DNA of 64,000 nucleotides, taken from positions 273,352,070-273,416,069 of the forward strand of contig NC_134397.1 of assembly GCF_050003625.1 (NCBI RefSeq), in the 5' to 3' direction. The translations under genes and the position numbers were made by a program. The notes under the pieces were generated by a model. It saw only the letters and a list, made by a program, of their open reading frames with translations. It searched no databases and had not been told where the DNA came from. Each line of letters begins with the position of its first letter. Positions within the stretch are counted from its first letter, which is position 1. This stretch comes from Haematobia irritans. Its lineage: Eukaryota > Arthropoda > Insecta > Diptera > Muscidae. Below are positions 1-12,836 of this stretch, piece after piece.

Positions 1-384
1 ACTGAAAAAAATCATGCCCGGTTCCAAAGATTTTGTCTTTACTTTAAAAATTATGGTATTGATTCCGAGCCAAAGAAGCGGAGAATACAAATAAGGATAC
101 TTTTAGGACACAATTCTCTTTTAAATTTGGGTTTTGTGTACTTGCTTCTAGGAAGCATTCTAGGAATTTTTCGCTCTTTCAGCTTTATTTCTTCATATGC
201 TATCAAAGTCCTTTAAAAACGATTTAACGACAACTTTATTCTCCTAATTAAGACTCGACTTCCAGTAGAAATTATGCTGTGTTTCAAGTAAAAAACGTCT
301 TTATAATAAAGTGTTGAAAAACATGCCCTATATTTGAACGATTTTTTGCTTTGTAGTCAAGATGCAAAAAGACAACAAATTTAC
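1..384. other. AT-rich DNA, no gene seen
   Basis: AT-rich sequence with frequent stops in all frames. I see no coding region, RNA gene or recognised repeat until the family that starts near 385. Confidence 0.5.
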
Positions 385-860
385 CGAAAATTTCATTAAA
401 TTCGTTTTGTTTGTTATTGTTGGCTTCTCTTCAATCGTTATTGTTGTTTTTTTGTTTTTTGATCTCAGCTTAAAGCCGTGCATTGACTAAACTACAAGTG
501 TAGCTTAACCAACAGAGGAAAAGTATGCTTGTCAAATTTATTTGGGCAAAGCCCTATAGACTGCAAGATGGTTGGATGTACAGCTGTTTCGGAATTACCA
601 CATTCCTCATCAGCATCCTCTACTTGCAGCAAAACTATCAACCAATTATCAGAATAAATTCGGGTAATTCACTCAACCCAACGTGAACTACACTTGAACC
701 TCCCGAAAAAGGGTTTGATAGTCGGCTACTGCCTAAACAAATTTGCCAGCATATCTCTTTTCCTTTGCCAAACTCAAATCATCGATTTGTATGTATTTGG
801 CTGGGTTTGTTTTTGAGCGTGCTTCCTCTATCTTCATTCGTTTTTAAAAATTTTAAAAAA
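385..860 (+). repeat. Interspersed repeat, family F7, copy without minisatellite
   Basis: The segment reading TTGTTATTGTTGG, then CAACAGAGGAAAAGTA, CCCTATAGACTGCAAGA and ACCACATTCCTCAT recurs on the minus strand between 12481 and 14545 and partly at 15318-15412. No coding capacity is visible. In this copy GTCAAATTTATTTGG is continuous, whereas the later copy has a 29-bp minisatellite array at that point. The element class is unknown. Confidence 0.6.
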
Positions 861-1438
861 ATTTTCTGAGTTATTAAAGTCAAGTTGACCTTAGCCCAAA
901 CATTTTTTTCTTTCATGTTATGATATTTATTTGTAAGTGAAATCACTTAATTATAAAGACAATACGACTTCATTGAAAAGTTTATCGATTAATAAAGCTA
1001 TTCACGTACAAAAAATTGCCAGTTTAAAAATCCAAATTATAACGGAAACATCAAAGTATTATTTTTTTAAATTCCAAAAAAAAAGCTTTCAACCAAAGAT
1101 ACTAAATCCTCAAAATAAATTTTAGCCTATTTTTGAAGCGTTTTTATCTTAAATCTAAAGATTCAAATTCCAGTTAATTTAGGGACGATTTATTTACATC
1201 AAAAATGCGTTTCTTTACTTTAAGGAAAATTTGCCTTAATTCCAATACATTCGGCTCAAATTTCCACAATGTGTGTTCAAAATTTAATGAAAGTAAAGTA
1301 ATTAAAGTATAGATTATAAATTTTATTTTAATTAAAATTTAATTATTTTAAAGAAATTTGTCCTTAATCTTTCGTATATTATGCATCCTAAAATTTAGTT
1401 TGCGTAATCTTTGATATCACGTATATGATTTTTTTCAG
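861..1438. other. AT-rich DNA, no gene seen
   Basis: Very AT-rich sequence. The only frame of any length (about 62 codons near 937-1125) is low-complexity and has no recognisable domain. Confidence 0.45.
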
Positions 1439-1538
1439 TCTACTATATATATATGGACTAATACTGTCAAATTGTTGGATACTACCATTACATGCCAAAT
1501 GTAATGCGGGCCCATGATACTGAATATGGTCCAATGAT
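1439..1538 (-). repeat. Left piece of a decayed DINE-like repeat split by an insertion
   Basis: A short tract with TATATATATGGAC and AATATGGTCCAAT. The AATATGGTCCAAT word recurs at about 3150 on the far side of the inserted F5 pair. That suggests this tract and 3144-3350 were one older repeat interrupted by the 1539-3143 insertion. Confidence 0.35.
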
Positions 1539-3143
1539 ACACTGAAAAAACAGTGAACATACCACACTCAAAAAAAGTGAACTCTCTATTTCACTAAAGC
1601 CAATTTAACTTTATTTTAGTAAATGGAATTATTATGTTTGGAGAAAGTTTCCTTTACTCTAATAATTTTTTGCGTTCGTTAGTTAAATTAACTAAAACCG
1701 AGGAAAAAAATATACACAAATGAAGCATAAACATTAACTAAATTCGTGTCTTCCACAAAATAGTTCAGTATTTCTTTAAATTTATAAATTTTACTGCAAA
1801 TGCATTCATCATGAACTTCGTATGTCACTGAAGACTTTCTTGCAATTCCGAACTCCAAATTTTTCCTTCAAACTACAAATTTTTCTTTAACAAGTGAAAA
1901 AACTTAATTATGTCTAATAAATTTTCTTGAATTTGCCGAAAAATATTTACTTATTTTAATGACATCGGCGTGATGCCAGCGTTTGTAATACTGTTTAGTT
2001 AAAATGTTCTAAAAATATTTAAAATTTTCCAAAATTAACCGAAATTTTTCTTCCTTGTGGGTTCGCTGTGTTTTCAGTGCAGGAAGAAAACTTTTGACTA
2101 ATTTTAGAAAATTTTGAATATTTTCAGAAATTTTTAACTAAACAGTATTACAATCGCAGGCATCACGCCGATATCAAAAAAATAAGTAAATTTTTTGTCG
2201 ACAAGTTCAAGAAAATTTATTAGACATAAATACAGTCGACTCCGCTTTAGCGCAATGCGCTTTACTGAAAATCCTCGGATAACTGAAATCGATCGCATTC
2301 CCCAGTTGTTTTTTCTGTCCATTTCATTTAAATTACTCCGCTTTAGTGAAACTCCGCTTAACTGAAAAAATCGGATTACTGAAAAGTTTTTTGTGTTCAA
2401 ATGAGTTTCGTCACATTAGTATGACTTCGCTTTACTGAAAATGCCACATTCTCGCTATTGAGAGAGAGTACATTTTCTTCTCCGTATTGAGAACGCTTTA
2501 TTTCAAGTGAAGATGGCACTTTCAAAACAGTTTAAATCACTCTGTAAATAAAATCAACTGAAAGGTAAAATTGTAGATGGCACACACACGGAATCAAACA
2601 CCTTGTTTTTATTATTTTATGTACATAGCATTGGTCATAAGTTCGGTTAACTGAAATTGAGTGGATTTTTTTCCAGTTATACGGAGTCCGCTTTACTGAA
2701 ACTTTTTCAGTTATCCGAAGTTCGCATTACTGGAAGTTTTTTTCAGTTATCCGTAGTCCGCTTTAGCAAAAACTTCGGATAACTGAAATTAAATGGCTGC
2801 ATTTTTAACGTTTCAGTAAAGCGGAGTCGACTGTAATTGTTTTCACTTATTAAAGAAAATCTTGTAGTTTAAAGGAAAAAAATGGAGTTCAAAATTGCAA
2901 GAATGTCTTTATGGACGCTTTTGTAGTAAAATTTACAAATTTGAAGAAATAATGAACTATTTTTTGAGAAATACGAATTTAGTAAATCTCTAAGCTTAAT
3001 TTGTATATAATTTTTTCCCGTCTTTTAGTTCGCAAGAAATCAATAGAGTAAATTAAATTTTCTCCAAATATAATAATTTCATGAACTAAAATATAGTTAA
3101 ATTGGCTTTAGTGAAATAGAGAGTTCACCTTTTTTTAGTATAC
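1539..3143. mobile_element. Inverted pair of MITE-like family F5 elements
   Basis: One unit runs to about 2080 and a second runs in the opposite direction from about 2081 to 3143. Ends read AAAAGTGAACTCTCTATTTC and CACTG(A)AAAACAGTGAAC-like, and the units meet at GTTTTCAGTGCAGG. Other copies lie at 19797-20277 and 36829-37354. No transposase is visible, so this looks like a non-autonomous element. A second MITE (2233-2833) has inserted in the right-hand unit. The flanks carry a repeated AATATGGTCCAAT word that may be a target duplication. Confidence 0.6.
2233..2833. mobile_element. 601-bp MITE with TA target duplication
   Basis: Terminal inverted repeats start CAGTCGACTCCGCTTTA and end TAAAGCGGAGTCGACTG. 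They are flanked by TA at 2231-2232 and 2834-2835. The interior repeats short words such as CGGATAACTGAAA and CCGCTTTACTGAAA. TA duplication and TIR form fit the Tc1/mariner/pogo superfamily. There is no transposase. It sits inside the right-hand F5 unit, and other F5 copies provide the uninterrupted sequence. Confidence 0.8.
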
Positions 3144-3350
3144 TCTTAATATGGTCCAATATGACCTATTTACAATGCCATCTATCCTACCATAACAACT
3201 GAAGGTTTCATTAACAGGAGGTTTCAACAGACGAACGGACGGTTATGGCTAGATCGATTTAGAATTTCACCACTAGATCGACTTGCAATTTATGGGTGTT
3301 GAGATCAATATTTTGTTGCATGAAATCTCATGTGGCAAAGGGTATAATAA
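3144..3350 (-). repeat. Decayed DINE-like (family B-type) relic
   Basis: Contains a reversed version of the family B block: CAGACGAACGGACGG, then GGCTAGATCGATTTAGAATT and TTCACCACTAGATCGAC. It ends in an AAAGGGTATAATAA terminus. Family A copy A-1 is inserted immediately after it. Confidence 0.5.
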
Positions 3351-3351
3351 A

Positions 3352-4677
3352 AACAAGTAAGGAAAGTTTAAAGTCGGGCGGGGCCGACTATATTATACCC
3401 TGCACCACTTTGTAGATCTAAATTCTCGATACCATATCACATCCGTCAAATGTGTTGTGGGCTATATATAAAGGTTTGTCCCAAATACATACATTTAAAT
3501 ATCACTCGATTGGGACAGAATTTGATAGACTTCTACAAAATCTATAGACTCAAATTTAAGTCGGCTAATGCACTAGGGTGGAACACAATGTTACTAAAAA
3601 AATATGGGAAACATTTAAATCTGAAGCAATTTTAAGGAAACTTCGCAAAACTTTATTTATGATTTATCGCTCGATATATATGTATTAGAAGTTTAGGAAA
3701 ATTAGAGTCATTTTTAAAACTTTTCGAGTAAGCAGTGGCGATTTTACAAGGAAAATGTTGATATTTTGACCATTTTTGTCGAAATCAGAAAAACATATAT
3801 ATGGGAGCTATATCCAAATTTGGCATGCATAGCAACAATGCTAATTCTACTTCCTGTGCAAAATTTCAACTAAATCGGAGTTAAAAATTGGCCTCTGTGG
3901 TCATATGAGTGTAAATCGGGCGATAAGCTATATATGGGAGCTATATATAAATCTGAACCGATTTCAACCAAATTTGGCACGCATAGCTACAATGCTAATT
4001 CTACTCCCTGTGCAAAATTTCAATTAAATCGGAGTAAAAGATTGGCCACTGGGGTCATATGAGTGTAAATCGGGCGAACGATATATATGGGAGCTATATC
4101 TAAATCTGAACCGATTTCAATAACATTTGGCACACTTGACCACACTATTAATTGTACTCTTAGTGCAAAATTTCGACCAAATTGGGTAAAACTCTGGCTT
4201 CTGGGACCGTATTAGTCCATATCGGGCGAAAGATATATATGGGAGCTATATCTAAATCTGAACCGATTTCAATAAAATTTGGCGCACTTGACTATAGTAC
4301 TAATTGTTCTTCTTGTGCAAAATTTTAAGCAAATTAGGGTAAAACACTGGCTTCTGGGGCCATATAAGTCCATATCGGGCGAAATATATATGGGAGCTAT
4401 ATCTAAATCTGAACCGATTTCTTCCAAAATCAATATCTATTATGAGCCAAAACACATACTTGCGCCAACTTTGAAGTCGATTGGACTAAAACTGCGACCT
4501 AGACTTTGATTACAAAAATGTGTTCACGGACAGACGGACATGACTATATGGACTCAGGAGCCCACCCTGAGCATTTTTGCCAAAAACACCATGTGTCTAT
4601 CTCGTCTCCTTCTGGGTGTTGCAAACATATGCACTAACTTATAATACCCTGTTCCACAGTGTGGCGCAGGGTATAAT
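3352..4677 (-). mobile_element. DINE-1-like (Helentron-type) repeat, family A, copy A-1
   Basis: Non-autonomous element. On the plus strand it starts AACAAGTAAGGAAAG, followed by the hairpin GTCGGGCGGGGCCGAC and TATACCCTGCACCAC. It ends with GTGTGGCGCAGGGTATAAT, which supplies the inverted partner of TATACCCTG. Internal units repeat the core GGGAGCTATATCTAAATC and step by about 153 bp. An ACGGACAGACGGACATG microsatellite block precedes the far end. One terminal hairpin, sub-terminal inverted repeats and this microsatellite are the architecture known for Helentron-associated DINE-1/INE-1 elements. The family assignment is inference from that architecture. No Rep/helicase gene is present. Confidence 0.75.
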
Positions 4678-4910
4678 TACTTTGCCAGTAAGTGGCAAAC
4701 ACAATCCATATTTAGTGGTCAATATTTAAATGTAGAAAATTTTTAGTATTTCAAATTTTTAGTATTTAGTATTCCAATCGAAAATGACTATCATTCCAGC
4801 TAATAGCTAATTTTTTAGCGACTCATAAATAGCTAGATTTAGCTCTAAGATAACTAAATTGGCATTACTGCAAAGGTTATTTCAGAGAATACACATTTTT
4901 GGTAAAAATT
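4678..4910. other. AT-rich DNA, nothing recognised
   Basis: Short AT-rich spacer with TAGCTA-type words. No gene or known repeat is seen. Confidence 0.4.
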
Positions 4911-5626
4911 TCGTTTTTGAGATATAAAATTTTCAATTTTGAAATTGCTACAGCAACAAGCGAGGGAATTTTAATTTCATTTTTGATTCAATTTATTATA
5001 ATATTCTCGATATATTTATATATTCTCGATATATCGACGTAAGTTCAAAATCCCTAACGCACTGAGTCACACTTCTCTTGGTCTGACCATTAGGTGAGGT
5101 TAGGTGGCAGCCCGATGTATCAGGCTCACTTAGACTATTCAGTCCATTGTGATACCACATTGGTGAGCCTCTCTCTTATCACTGAGTGCTGTCCGATTTC
5201 ATGTTAAGCTCAATGACAAGGGACCTCCTTTTTATAGCCGAGCCCGAACGGCGTTCCATATTGCAGTGAAACCACTCAGAGAAGCTTTGAAACCCTCAGA
5301 AATGTCACCAGCATCACTGAGGTGGGATAATCCACCGCTGAAAACTTTTTTGGTGTTCGGTCGAAGCAGGAATCGAACCCTCGACCTTGTGTATGAAAGG
5401 CGAGCATGATAACCATTGTACCACGGGGGCTGACCATATATAAAGTTCCTGTGGGAGACTTCCCTTGCTATCATAATCTCGTTTAAAAATTACATATAAT
5501 TTTTAACACTTTCATTAAATGAGAAGAATTTTCATTTAATGTTTAAAAGGCGGCAATAAGAAACCCCCTCTCCCCGTTGACATATCAAAAATTATTGTTT
5601 CTACAACTACACAAAAAACTACTAAG
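4911..5626 (+). repeat. Tandem segmental duplication, copy 1 (SINE inserted)
   Basis: The order of words is CGTTTTTGAGATATAAAATT, GAAATTGC.ACAGCAAC, GAGGGAATT, TTTCATTTTTGATTCAATTT, GATATATCGA, CTTGGTCTGACCATATAT and TTAAAAGGCGG. The same order recurs at 5627-7625. Copy 1 carries a SINE at the CTGACCAT site, where copy 2 is uninterrupted. It is uninterrupted at GGGAATTTTAATTTCATTTT, where copy 2 carries a family A element. Confidence 0.75.
5091..5429 (-). mobile_element. SINE-1, nearly full length, with 8-bp target duplication
   Basis: tRNA-derived SINE on the minus strand. The tRNA-like head (minus-strand B box GGTTCGATTCC) is at the right end and the AGGTTAGGTGGCAGCCCGAT tail at the left. 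CTGACCAT is duplicated at 5083-5090 and 5430-5437. The insertion-free version is at about 7240-7260, in the second copy of the host duplication. Confidence 0.85.
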
Positions 5627-5706
5627 TCGTTTTTGAGATATAAAATTGTAAGTAATTCAGAAAAAAATTTGAAATTGCAACAGCAACCACCGAGGGAATT
5701 CTAATT

Positions 5707-7160
<1,454 letters not shown>

Positions 7161-7625
7161 TTCATTTTTGATTCAATTTAATATAACCTTTCGATATATC
7201 GAGTAATGTTCAAAATTCCTGACGCTCTGAGTCACGCTTGTCTTGGTCTGACCATATATAAAGTTCCTGTGGGAGTCTCCCCTTGCAATCATGATCTCGT
7301 TTAAAAATTACATATAATTTTTAACATTTATTTTATGGCGATTTCGATTGGGAAAAAAGGTGCAACATTTTCGAAATTGATTGCCACATATGAAGGACAA
7401 TGTCATAGATTGTGGATCCTGTATCGCTCAAAATGTTATGAATTAATAATAACTTTGGAATGACACTATCATTTGGGCCAAAATACAATGAGGGAAAAAG
7501 TAGTGTAACACCAAGGCAACATATTTTTTGCGAAACGAAAACGCCCTTGTTTAATTTTTAAAAGGCGGGCAATACCCACTCCCCGTTCACATATCAAATT
7601 TTTTGTTCTACAAAAATCATGCCAA

Positions 7626-8539
7626 TCACTTGATTTTTGACAAAAAAAAATATGGATTTCAAACATGTAAAAGACTTTTGAAATTATGATGCTATTTTTT
7701 GAACTTTTCTCATTAAATGAGAAAAGTTTCCTCTTGTCCTTCGTGGGATTTATGCGGGAAATTTGTCCATAAACTAAATGCATTTGAAATCTTTTCGTTG
7801 AAAACATATCTACTACGAAAAAACAAGTGCATATTCCAATATGCTGCCCCTTGTTTTGGGCAAAATGTCATCATGATTCAAACACACATATTATAGTGAC
7901 TTGTAGGGAGATACAAATAGGTACACACACACATTAACACTCATACATTATCAGCCATAACAAAACAAACCAAAATTTACCTCCACAAGAAGGGCGGAAG
8001 CAACAACTAAAACAACAACAACAAAAACCCATAGCCATGCAACACGAATTTATGCCACTCCGGCACCCTGTACTCGGAAGACAGTTTGCCACAACACAGG
8101 AAACTTGCGATATGCAACAATGCACAACAAAAATACAACAGCGAACAATGGAGACTAACGACAATAACGACCGACAACATTTGGTAGCTCTTCATACAAC
8201 AAAAACAAAAACGACGAGAAAACCATCGAGGGGAAAACCAAAAACAACCAAAAAACATCATCAGCATCATGACTAAATGGTGAATTACATCTAAATAAGG
8301 ATAATACATCAAATGAGAAGAACTATGTGTTGTATACTCGTATGTATGCCAAACCTGTATGATGACGTAAGTGCATACGCATATTCGAATGATGACAAAA
8401 CGACATTATTGAATACAACACAAACAAAACAAACTGAATACCATGAATTAGCGATGCACAATCCTCTGTAGGATATGACTATAATATGGGGAAATCATCA
8501 TTGCAATTCTATGAAAAATATGGTTATTATGATCGTATT
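7626..8539. other. No gene seen; CAA-rich simple sequence
   Basis: Holds CAACAACAA-type runs around 8000-8260 that keep several frames open on both strands. No domain, splice pattern or repeat family is recognised. Confidence 0.4.
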
Positions 8540-9060
8540 TGCATAAATCGGAAGACCATATATATGGTGATTTTGTCTAAATGTGTGCGACACCCTTGAA
8601 TAGAATGGTAAATCTATTCTCTGTGTGAAATATCAAGTCAATTGGACTAAAATTTCGTTGAAAGTGGATGTTAAATATGCGTATACTAGTCACATTTTTT
8701 CTAACTGAACGTACATATATAGAATTTTATATTTATTCTAGGTATACAAATCTTAACCAAAATACTTGTGTCACACTTTAGGTCGATTTAATTAAAACTG
8801 TGGAATACACTTTGACCACAAAAATGAATTCGTAGACATAAGGACATAGATGGATCGACTATACCATAAATATATCCATGCGACTCAGAATCACCCCCTG
8901 AGGCGATCTCGTCCTTGGTGTCCATCTGTCTGTCCATGTATTTGTTATTCGCAAGATTCTGGTCGCAAATATTAACTGATTTTAATAAAATTTTGTATAC
9001 AGTGTTTTCCGGTACAAATTCTGCCAACTGGAAGCTCTATCGTAAAACTTGACATTTTTA
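8540..9060 (-). repeat. Decayed family A DINE-like relic
   Basis: Shows the end block of family A in degenerate form: GTCGATTTAATTAAAACTG, GACCACAAAAATGAATTCG, and GACATAAGGACATAGATGG in place of the usual ACAGACGGACATG. The hairpin end is not visible. Confidence 0.45.
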
Positions 9061-9154
9061 AGGTGATACTGAGTATGTAAAACCTCAATAACGTTTTAAC
9101 ATACGTTGTTTACAGCAACTTAAAAGATTCATCTCGCCCAAAAAATGGTTCGAG

Positions 9155-9330
9155 ACATTTGGTCAGGTTGGTTCAAGGCAAGAAAATAATCGGGTAAGAT
9201 CAACGGTATAATTAGAAGTGAATATACGAGTATGTAATACGTACTTTTAGTTAATGTGGTATCACAATAGACTGAATAGTCCAAGTAAGCCTGAATCAAA
9301 TCGGGCTGCCACCTAACCTTACCTACAGGT
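9155..9330 (+). mobile_element. 5'-truncated LINE, 3' tail only
   Basis: Matches the 3' end of the LINE at 29831-32034: GGTTGGTTCAAGGCAAG (GGTTGGTTCAACAGAAG there), GAAAATAATCG, ACGTACTTTTAGTTAATGTG, GGTATCACAATAGACTGAAT and ATCGGGCTGCCACCTAACC. The body of the element is absent, as expected for 5'-truncated target-primed reverse transcription. The same tail also ends SINE-1. Confidence 0.75.
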
Positions 9331-9425
9331 AATGAATCGTGGATTTACGCCTATGAGCGACTGTTTGAGTATTTCAAGATGAGCCAAATCCAACTTTTAC
9401 TCGCACACGAAGCACCTCCAAGCAA
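9327..9425 (+). pseudogene. Possible mariner-type transposase scrap
   Basis: A short frame reads GNESWIYAYE. It resembles the (T)GDESWIYAYD block around the first catalytic aspartate of mariner-like transposases, with D changed to N. Only this block is convincing, because the rest of the frame does not align by eye. A protein search of the translated 100 bp would settle it. Confidence 0.3.
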
Positions 9426-9436
9426 ATGATCACCTG

Positions 9437-9615
9437 TTTTTTTTTCGGAAAAATTGCATGTGCAACATGTCGCACGGACGAAAAAAGACTGTGTTTTTGG
9501 GTTCAAAAATTATATGTTTGGAACTGAAATTTCTTAACACAATATTTTTAAGTGCAAGCATATAATGCTCATAAACTAGCATAACATGTTTGGGACATAT
9601 ATGTAGGATATGGTG
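9437..9615 (+). repeat. MITE-like family F9, partial
   Basis: Starts near CGGACGAAAAAAGACTGTGT, continues with AAAAATTATATGTTTGGAAC, GTGCAAGCATATAATGCTCA and TAAACTAGCATAACATG. Related copies lie at 28070-28290 (minus) and 37466-37930 (plus). No coding region is present. Confidence 0.6.
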
Positions 9616-9661
9616 TACTAATATCCAAATAGTCACCGCCAATAGTTCGGAATATGATTTA

Positions 9662-11033
9662 TTATACCCTCCACCATAGGATGGACTTTGTCATTTCGTT
9701 TGTAACACATCGAAATATTGCTCTAAGACCCCATAAACTATATATATTCTGGGTCGTGGTGAAATTCTGAGTCGATCTGAGCATGTCCGTCCGTCCGTCT
9801 GTTGAAATCACGCAAACTTCCGAACGAAACAAGCTATCGACTTGAAACTTGGCACAAGTAGTTATTATTGATATAGGTCGGATGGTATTGCAAATGGGCC
9901 ATATCGGTCCACTTTTACGTATAGCCCCTATATAAACGGACCCCCAAATTTGGCTTGCGAGGCCTCTAAGAGAAGCAAATTTCATCCGATCCGGCCGAAA
10001 TTTGGTACATGCTGTTAGTATATGGGGACTGACAACCATGCAAAAATTGGTCCACATCGATCCATAATTATATATAGCCCCCATATAAACCGATCCCCCG
10101 ATTTGGCTTGCGGAGCCTCTAAGATAAGCAAATTTCATCCGATCCGACTGAAAATTAGTACATGGTGTTAGTATATAGTCTCTAACAACCATGCAAAAAT
10201 TGGTTCACATCGGTCCATAATTATATATAGCCCCCATATAAACGGACCCCAAATTTGGCTTACGATTGCTCTAACAGAAACAAATTTCATCCGATCCGGC
10301 TGAAATTTGGTAATATATGGTCTCTAACAACCATGCAAAAATTGGTCCATATCGGTCCATAATTATATATAGCCCCTATATAAACCGATCCCCAGATTTG
10401 AACTCCGGAGCCACTTGGACGAGCAAAATTCATCCGATTCGGTTGAAATTTGAAACGTTAATATACGGCCGCTAATAACCATGCCAAAATTTGTCCATAT
10501 CGGTCTATAGTTATATATAGCCGATCCTCAATCACACAAAAATTGGTCCATATCGGTTCATAATCATGCTTTCCACTCGAGCTAAAATAATCTAGCAAAA
10601 TTTGTCGAAATTTTACTCCTATAGAAATATTAGTCAAATTTTATTTCTATAGAAAATTGTGGCAAAATTTTATTTCTGTAAAAAATGTTGTCAAAATTTT
10701 AATTCTATAGAGAATGTTGTCAAAATTTTAAATCTTTTGAAAATTTAATAAAAATTTTATTTCTATAGAAAATTTTGTTAAAATATTATTTCTATAGAAA
10801 TTTTGTTAAAATCGTATTTCTATAGAAAATTTTGTCCAAATTTTACTTCTATAGAAAATGTTGTCAAAATTTTATTTTGTCCAAATTTTATTTATATACC
10901 TTGTCATCGGCAAAAGTTACCGCAACCCAAGTAAACCGATTGTGGATGACAGTCTTCAGTAGAAGTTACTACGCAATCCATGGTGGAGGGTACATAAGCT
11001 TCGGCCTGGCCGAACTCACGGCCGTATATACTT
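9662..11033 (+). mobile_element. DINE-1-like repeat, family B, copy B-1
   Basis: Begins TTATACCCTCCACCATAGG and ends GGTGGAGGGTACATAAG, TTCGGCCTGGCCGAA and GGCCGTATATACTTC. ACCCTCCACCAT and ATGGTGGAGGGT are inverted partners. The order is a conserved block (AAATATTGCTCTAAGACCCC), a GTCCGTCCGTCTG microsatellite, 153-bp units with TATAGCCCCCATATAAA, the 29-bp minisatellite, then the hairpin end. It is non-autonomous and its architecture matches Helentron-associated DINE elements. The unit core recurs at 9920, 10073 and 10226. Confidence 0.8.
10590..10890 (+). repeat. 29-bp CTATAG minisatellite inside B-1
   Basis: Degenerate repeats of AAAATTTTATTTCTATAGA followed by AAATTTTGTC. It lies between the 153-bp units and the hairpin end of the element, as in copies B-2, B-3 and B-4. 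Confidence 0.85.
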
Positions 11034-11044
11034 CTTCATTTTGC

Positions 11045-11480
11045 TATATGGTATAATTTATTTTTATTTTCAGTGAGATAATGTCTGAATTTGTACATTT
11101 GATGGATACGTCGTAAATATGGAATGATTACTTATTGTTGAAATTGTACCAAAATAGAGTGTGTAAAAATAAGTGATGTGTGCACAGCATTATAAATACG
11201 AACAAACAATGAATTAGATTATAAACAAATAAATAAAGTTAATTTTGTGTTTTCTTTTATCAAGTGGCATCCTTTTTTCGACGACGAAAAAAGTTTTTTC
11301 ATACAGATGAAAACATTTTAGGTTGTGACCATGTTCTTTTAACCATAACATTGTAGATCGTAACCATTGTCGTTTGATTCAAACATTTTATATGAGGACA
11401 ATTTTATTTTTCTTAGAACCATGTTCACTGAACCAACATGGTTGCAGTTGATCGTGACAATCATGTTTCTTCCCTGCGTG
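11045..11480 (+). repeat. Interspersed repeat family F15, copy 1
   Basis: Matches 28795-29190 plus 32119-32190: TGTACATTTGATGG, TTATTGTTGAAATTG, AATAAAGTTAATTTTGTG, TTTTTTCGACGACGAAAAAA and CTTAGAACCATG. It ends CCCTGCGTG followed by TA, like the MITEs at 19183 and 51176, so it is probably the long form of that MITE group. It lacks the mariner found in copy 2. Confidence 0.6.
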
Positions 11481-11514
11481 TAGAATGACAAACTTATTGC
11501 CATTGCCGTATCTA

Positions 11515-11660
11515 GACATTTTTAACCAGGGGGGCTATAGCCCCCCCTATCTATACTACAGTAACAATATATAATGGAAAATCATATATAGGTTTTCACA
11601 TTCTAGGGGGGGCAAATTTTTTTCTGGAGGGGGCTAAGCCCTCCCCCCAGAGGCCTTACT
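11515..11660. mobile_element. Short G/C-run inverted-repeat element
   Basis: GGGGGGCTATAGCCCCCC at one end and GGAGGGGGCTAAGCCC at the other bracket an AT-rich middle with GGAAAATC and GGTTTTCACATTCTAGG. A related stretch lies at about 34283-34350 inside copy C-3. No coding capacity. Confidence 0.5.
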
Positions 11661-11665
11661 ACGCT

Positions 11666-12480
11666 TATGCTTATTGCACCATTCTATGATGACCTACTAA
11701 CCTATAATGGTCAACATTAAAATAACTAAGTAGTACCCAAAATGATATATCAAAATTAGACACAGTAATAATATTCTTCAACACAATTGTGCATCAACAA
11801 AACCTTTAAATAGAGTCAGATGCTTAAAACTAGCTCCATATTTCAAGTTTCAATATTACCTTAACCTTTATGACGGCAAAGAAAAAATCCAGCTCATCTT
11901 GACTCTTGTGCATTTTATGCTTTCTTCCATGCTCATTTGTTACTTTGTTTCTTTTTCTGGTTGCGTTTTTTTTCACATTGCCATATGAAACACGTGTAAG
12001 AAACAGCAAAAATATAACCGGCACTCTCATAATCATCATCAACATCAGGACATTCTGAAAACATGACACAAAGACCCACCCACATTCATGTGGATGATTT
12101 TCCATTCTAATGTAAGAGAGGGCAGGATGTGTGAAGCTTAAGTTATGAACGATATCTGTACCTTGTGTCTAAGTGTATATGAATGGTTATATGTGATGAT
12201 TCTTATGACTGTGTGTGTGTGTGAGAGCATATTTGCGGAGCTTAATCTTCTGCTTCTCCAATAATACACGAAGGACGACAAATGGCATAAAGTGCGGAAC
12301 ATGTCTGATGTCGTTTAAGCAAAAACATTTGTTGTCATATATTTTTCCATATGAAAGTCAAACGCAATTGTGCAAGACTTTTGGTCCATTCATTCAAGAC
12401 TACTAAAGATGAGACATTCCAGGATCACTGAGAAACAATAAAGTATCAAGCAGTTGGTTAAACTGAATCCAATTTATCCT
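11666..12480. other. No gene seen
   Basis: Moderately AT-rich single-copy-looking DNA with a TGTGTGTGTG run near 12210. The frames here are short and carry no recognised domain. Confidence 0.4.
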
Positions 12481-12836
12481 AAGGAATTTCTTAGCTATAT
12501 GCTTGCAACTTAGTTTAGGCAAAACCAACTATCAAAAACCTTTTTTTAATAAGGTTCAAGTGTAGTTCACTTTGGGTCTAGTGAATTACCCGTTTTTTTT
12601 CTGATAATTGGTTAATAGTTTTGCTGCAAGTGGAAGATGCTCATGAGGAATGTGGTAATTCCGACACAGCTGTCCAACCAACCGTCTTGCAGTCTATAGG
12701 GCTTTGTCCAAATAAATTTGATATATATACTATGACAAAATTTTCTATAGGATAAAATTTGGACAGCATTTTTTTAGGAATACAATTTTGACAAAATTTT
12801 CCATAAAAATAATATTTTGACAAAATTTTCTATAAA

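Noticed and set aside
7929..8312. Overlapping frames on both strands, Cys/Phe-rich or Thr/Lys-rich
   Set aside because: They come from CAACAACAA-type simple sequence and have no domain.
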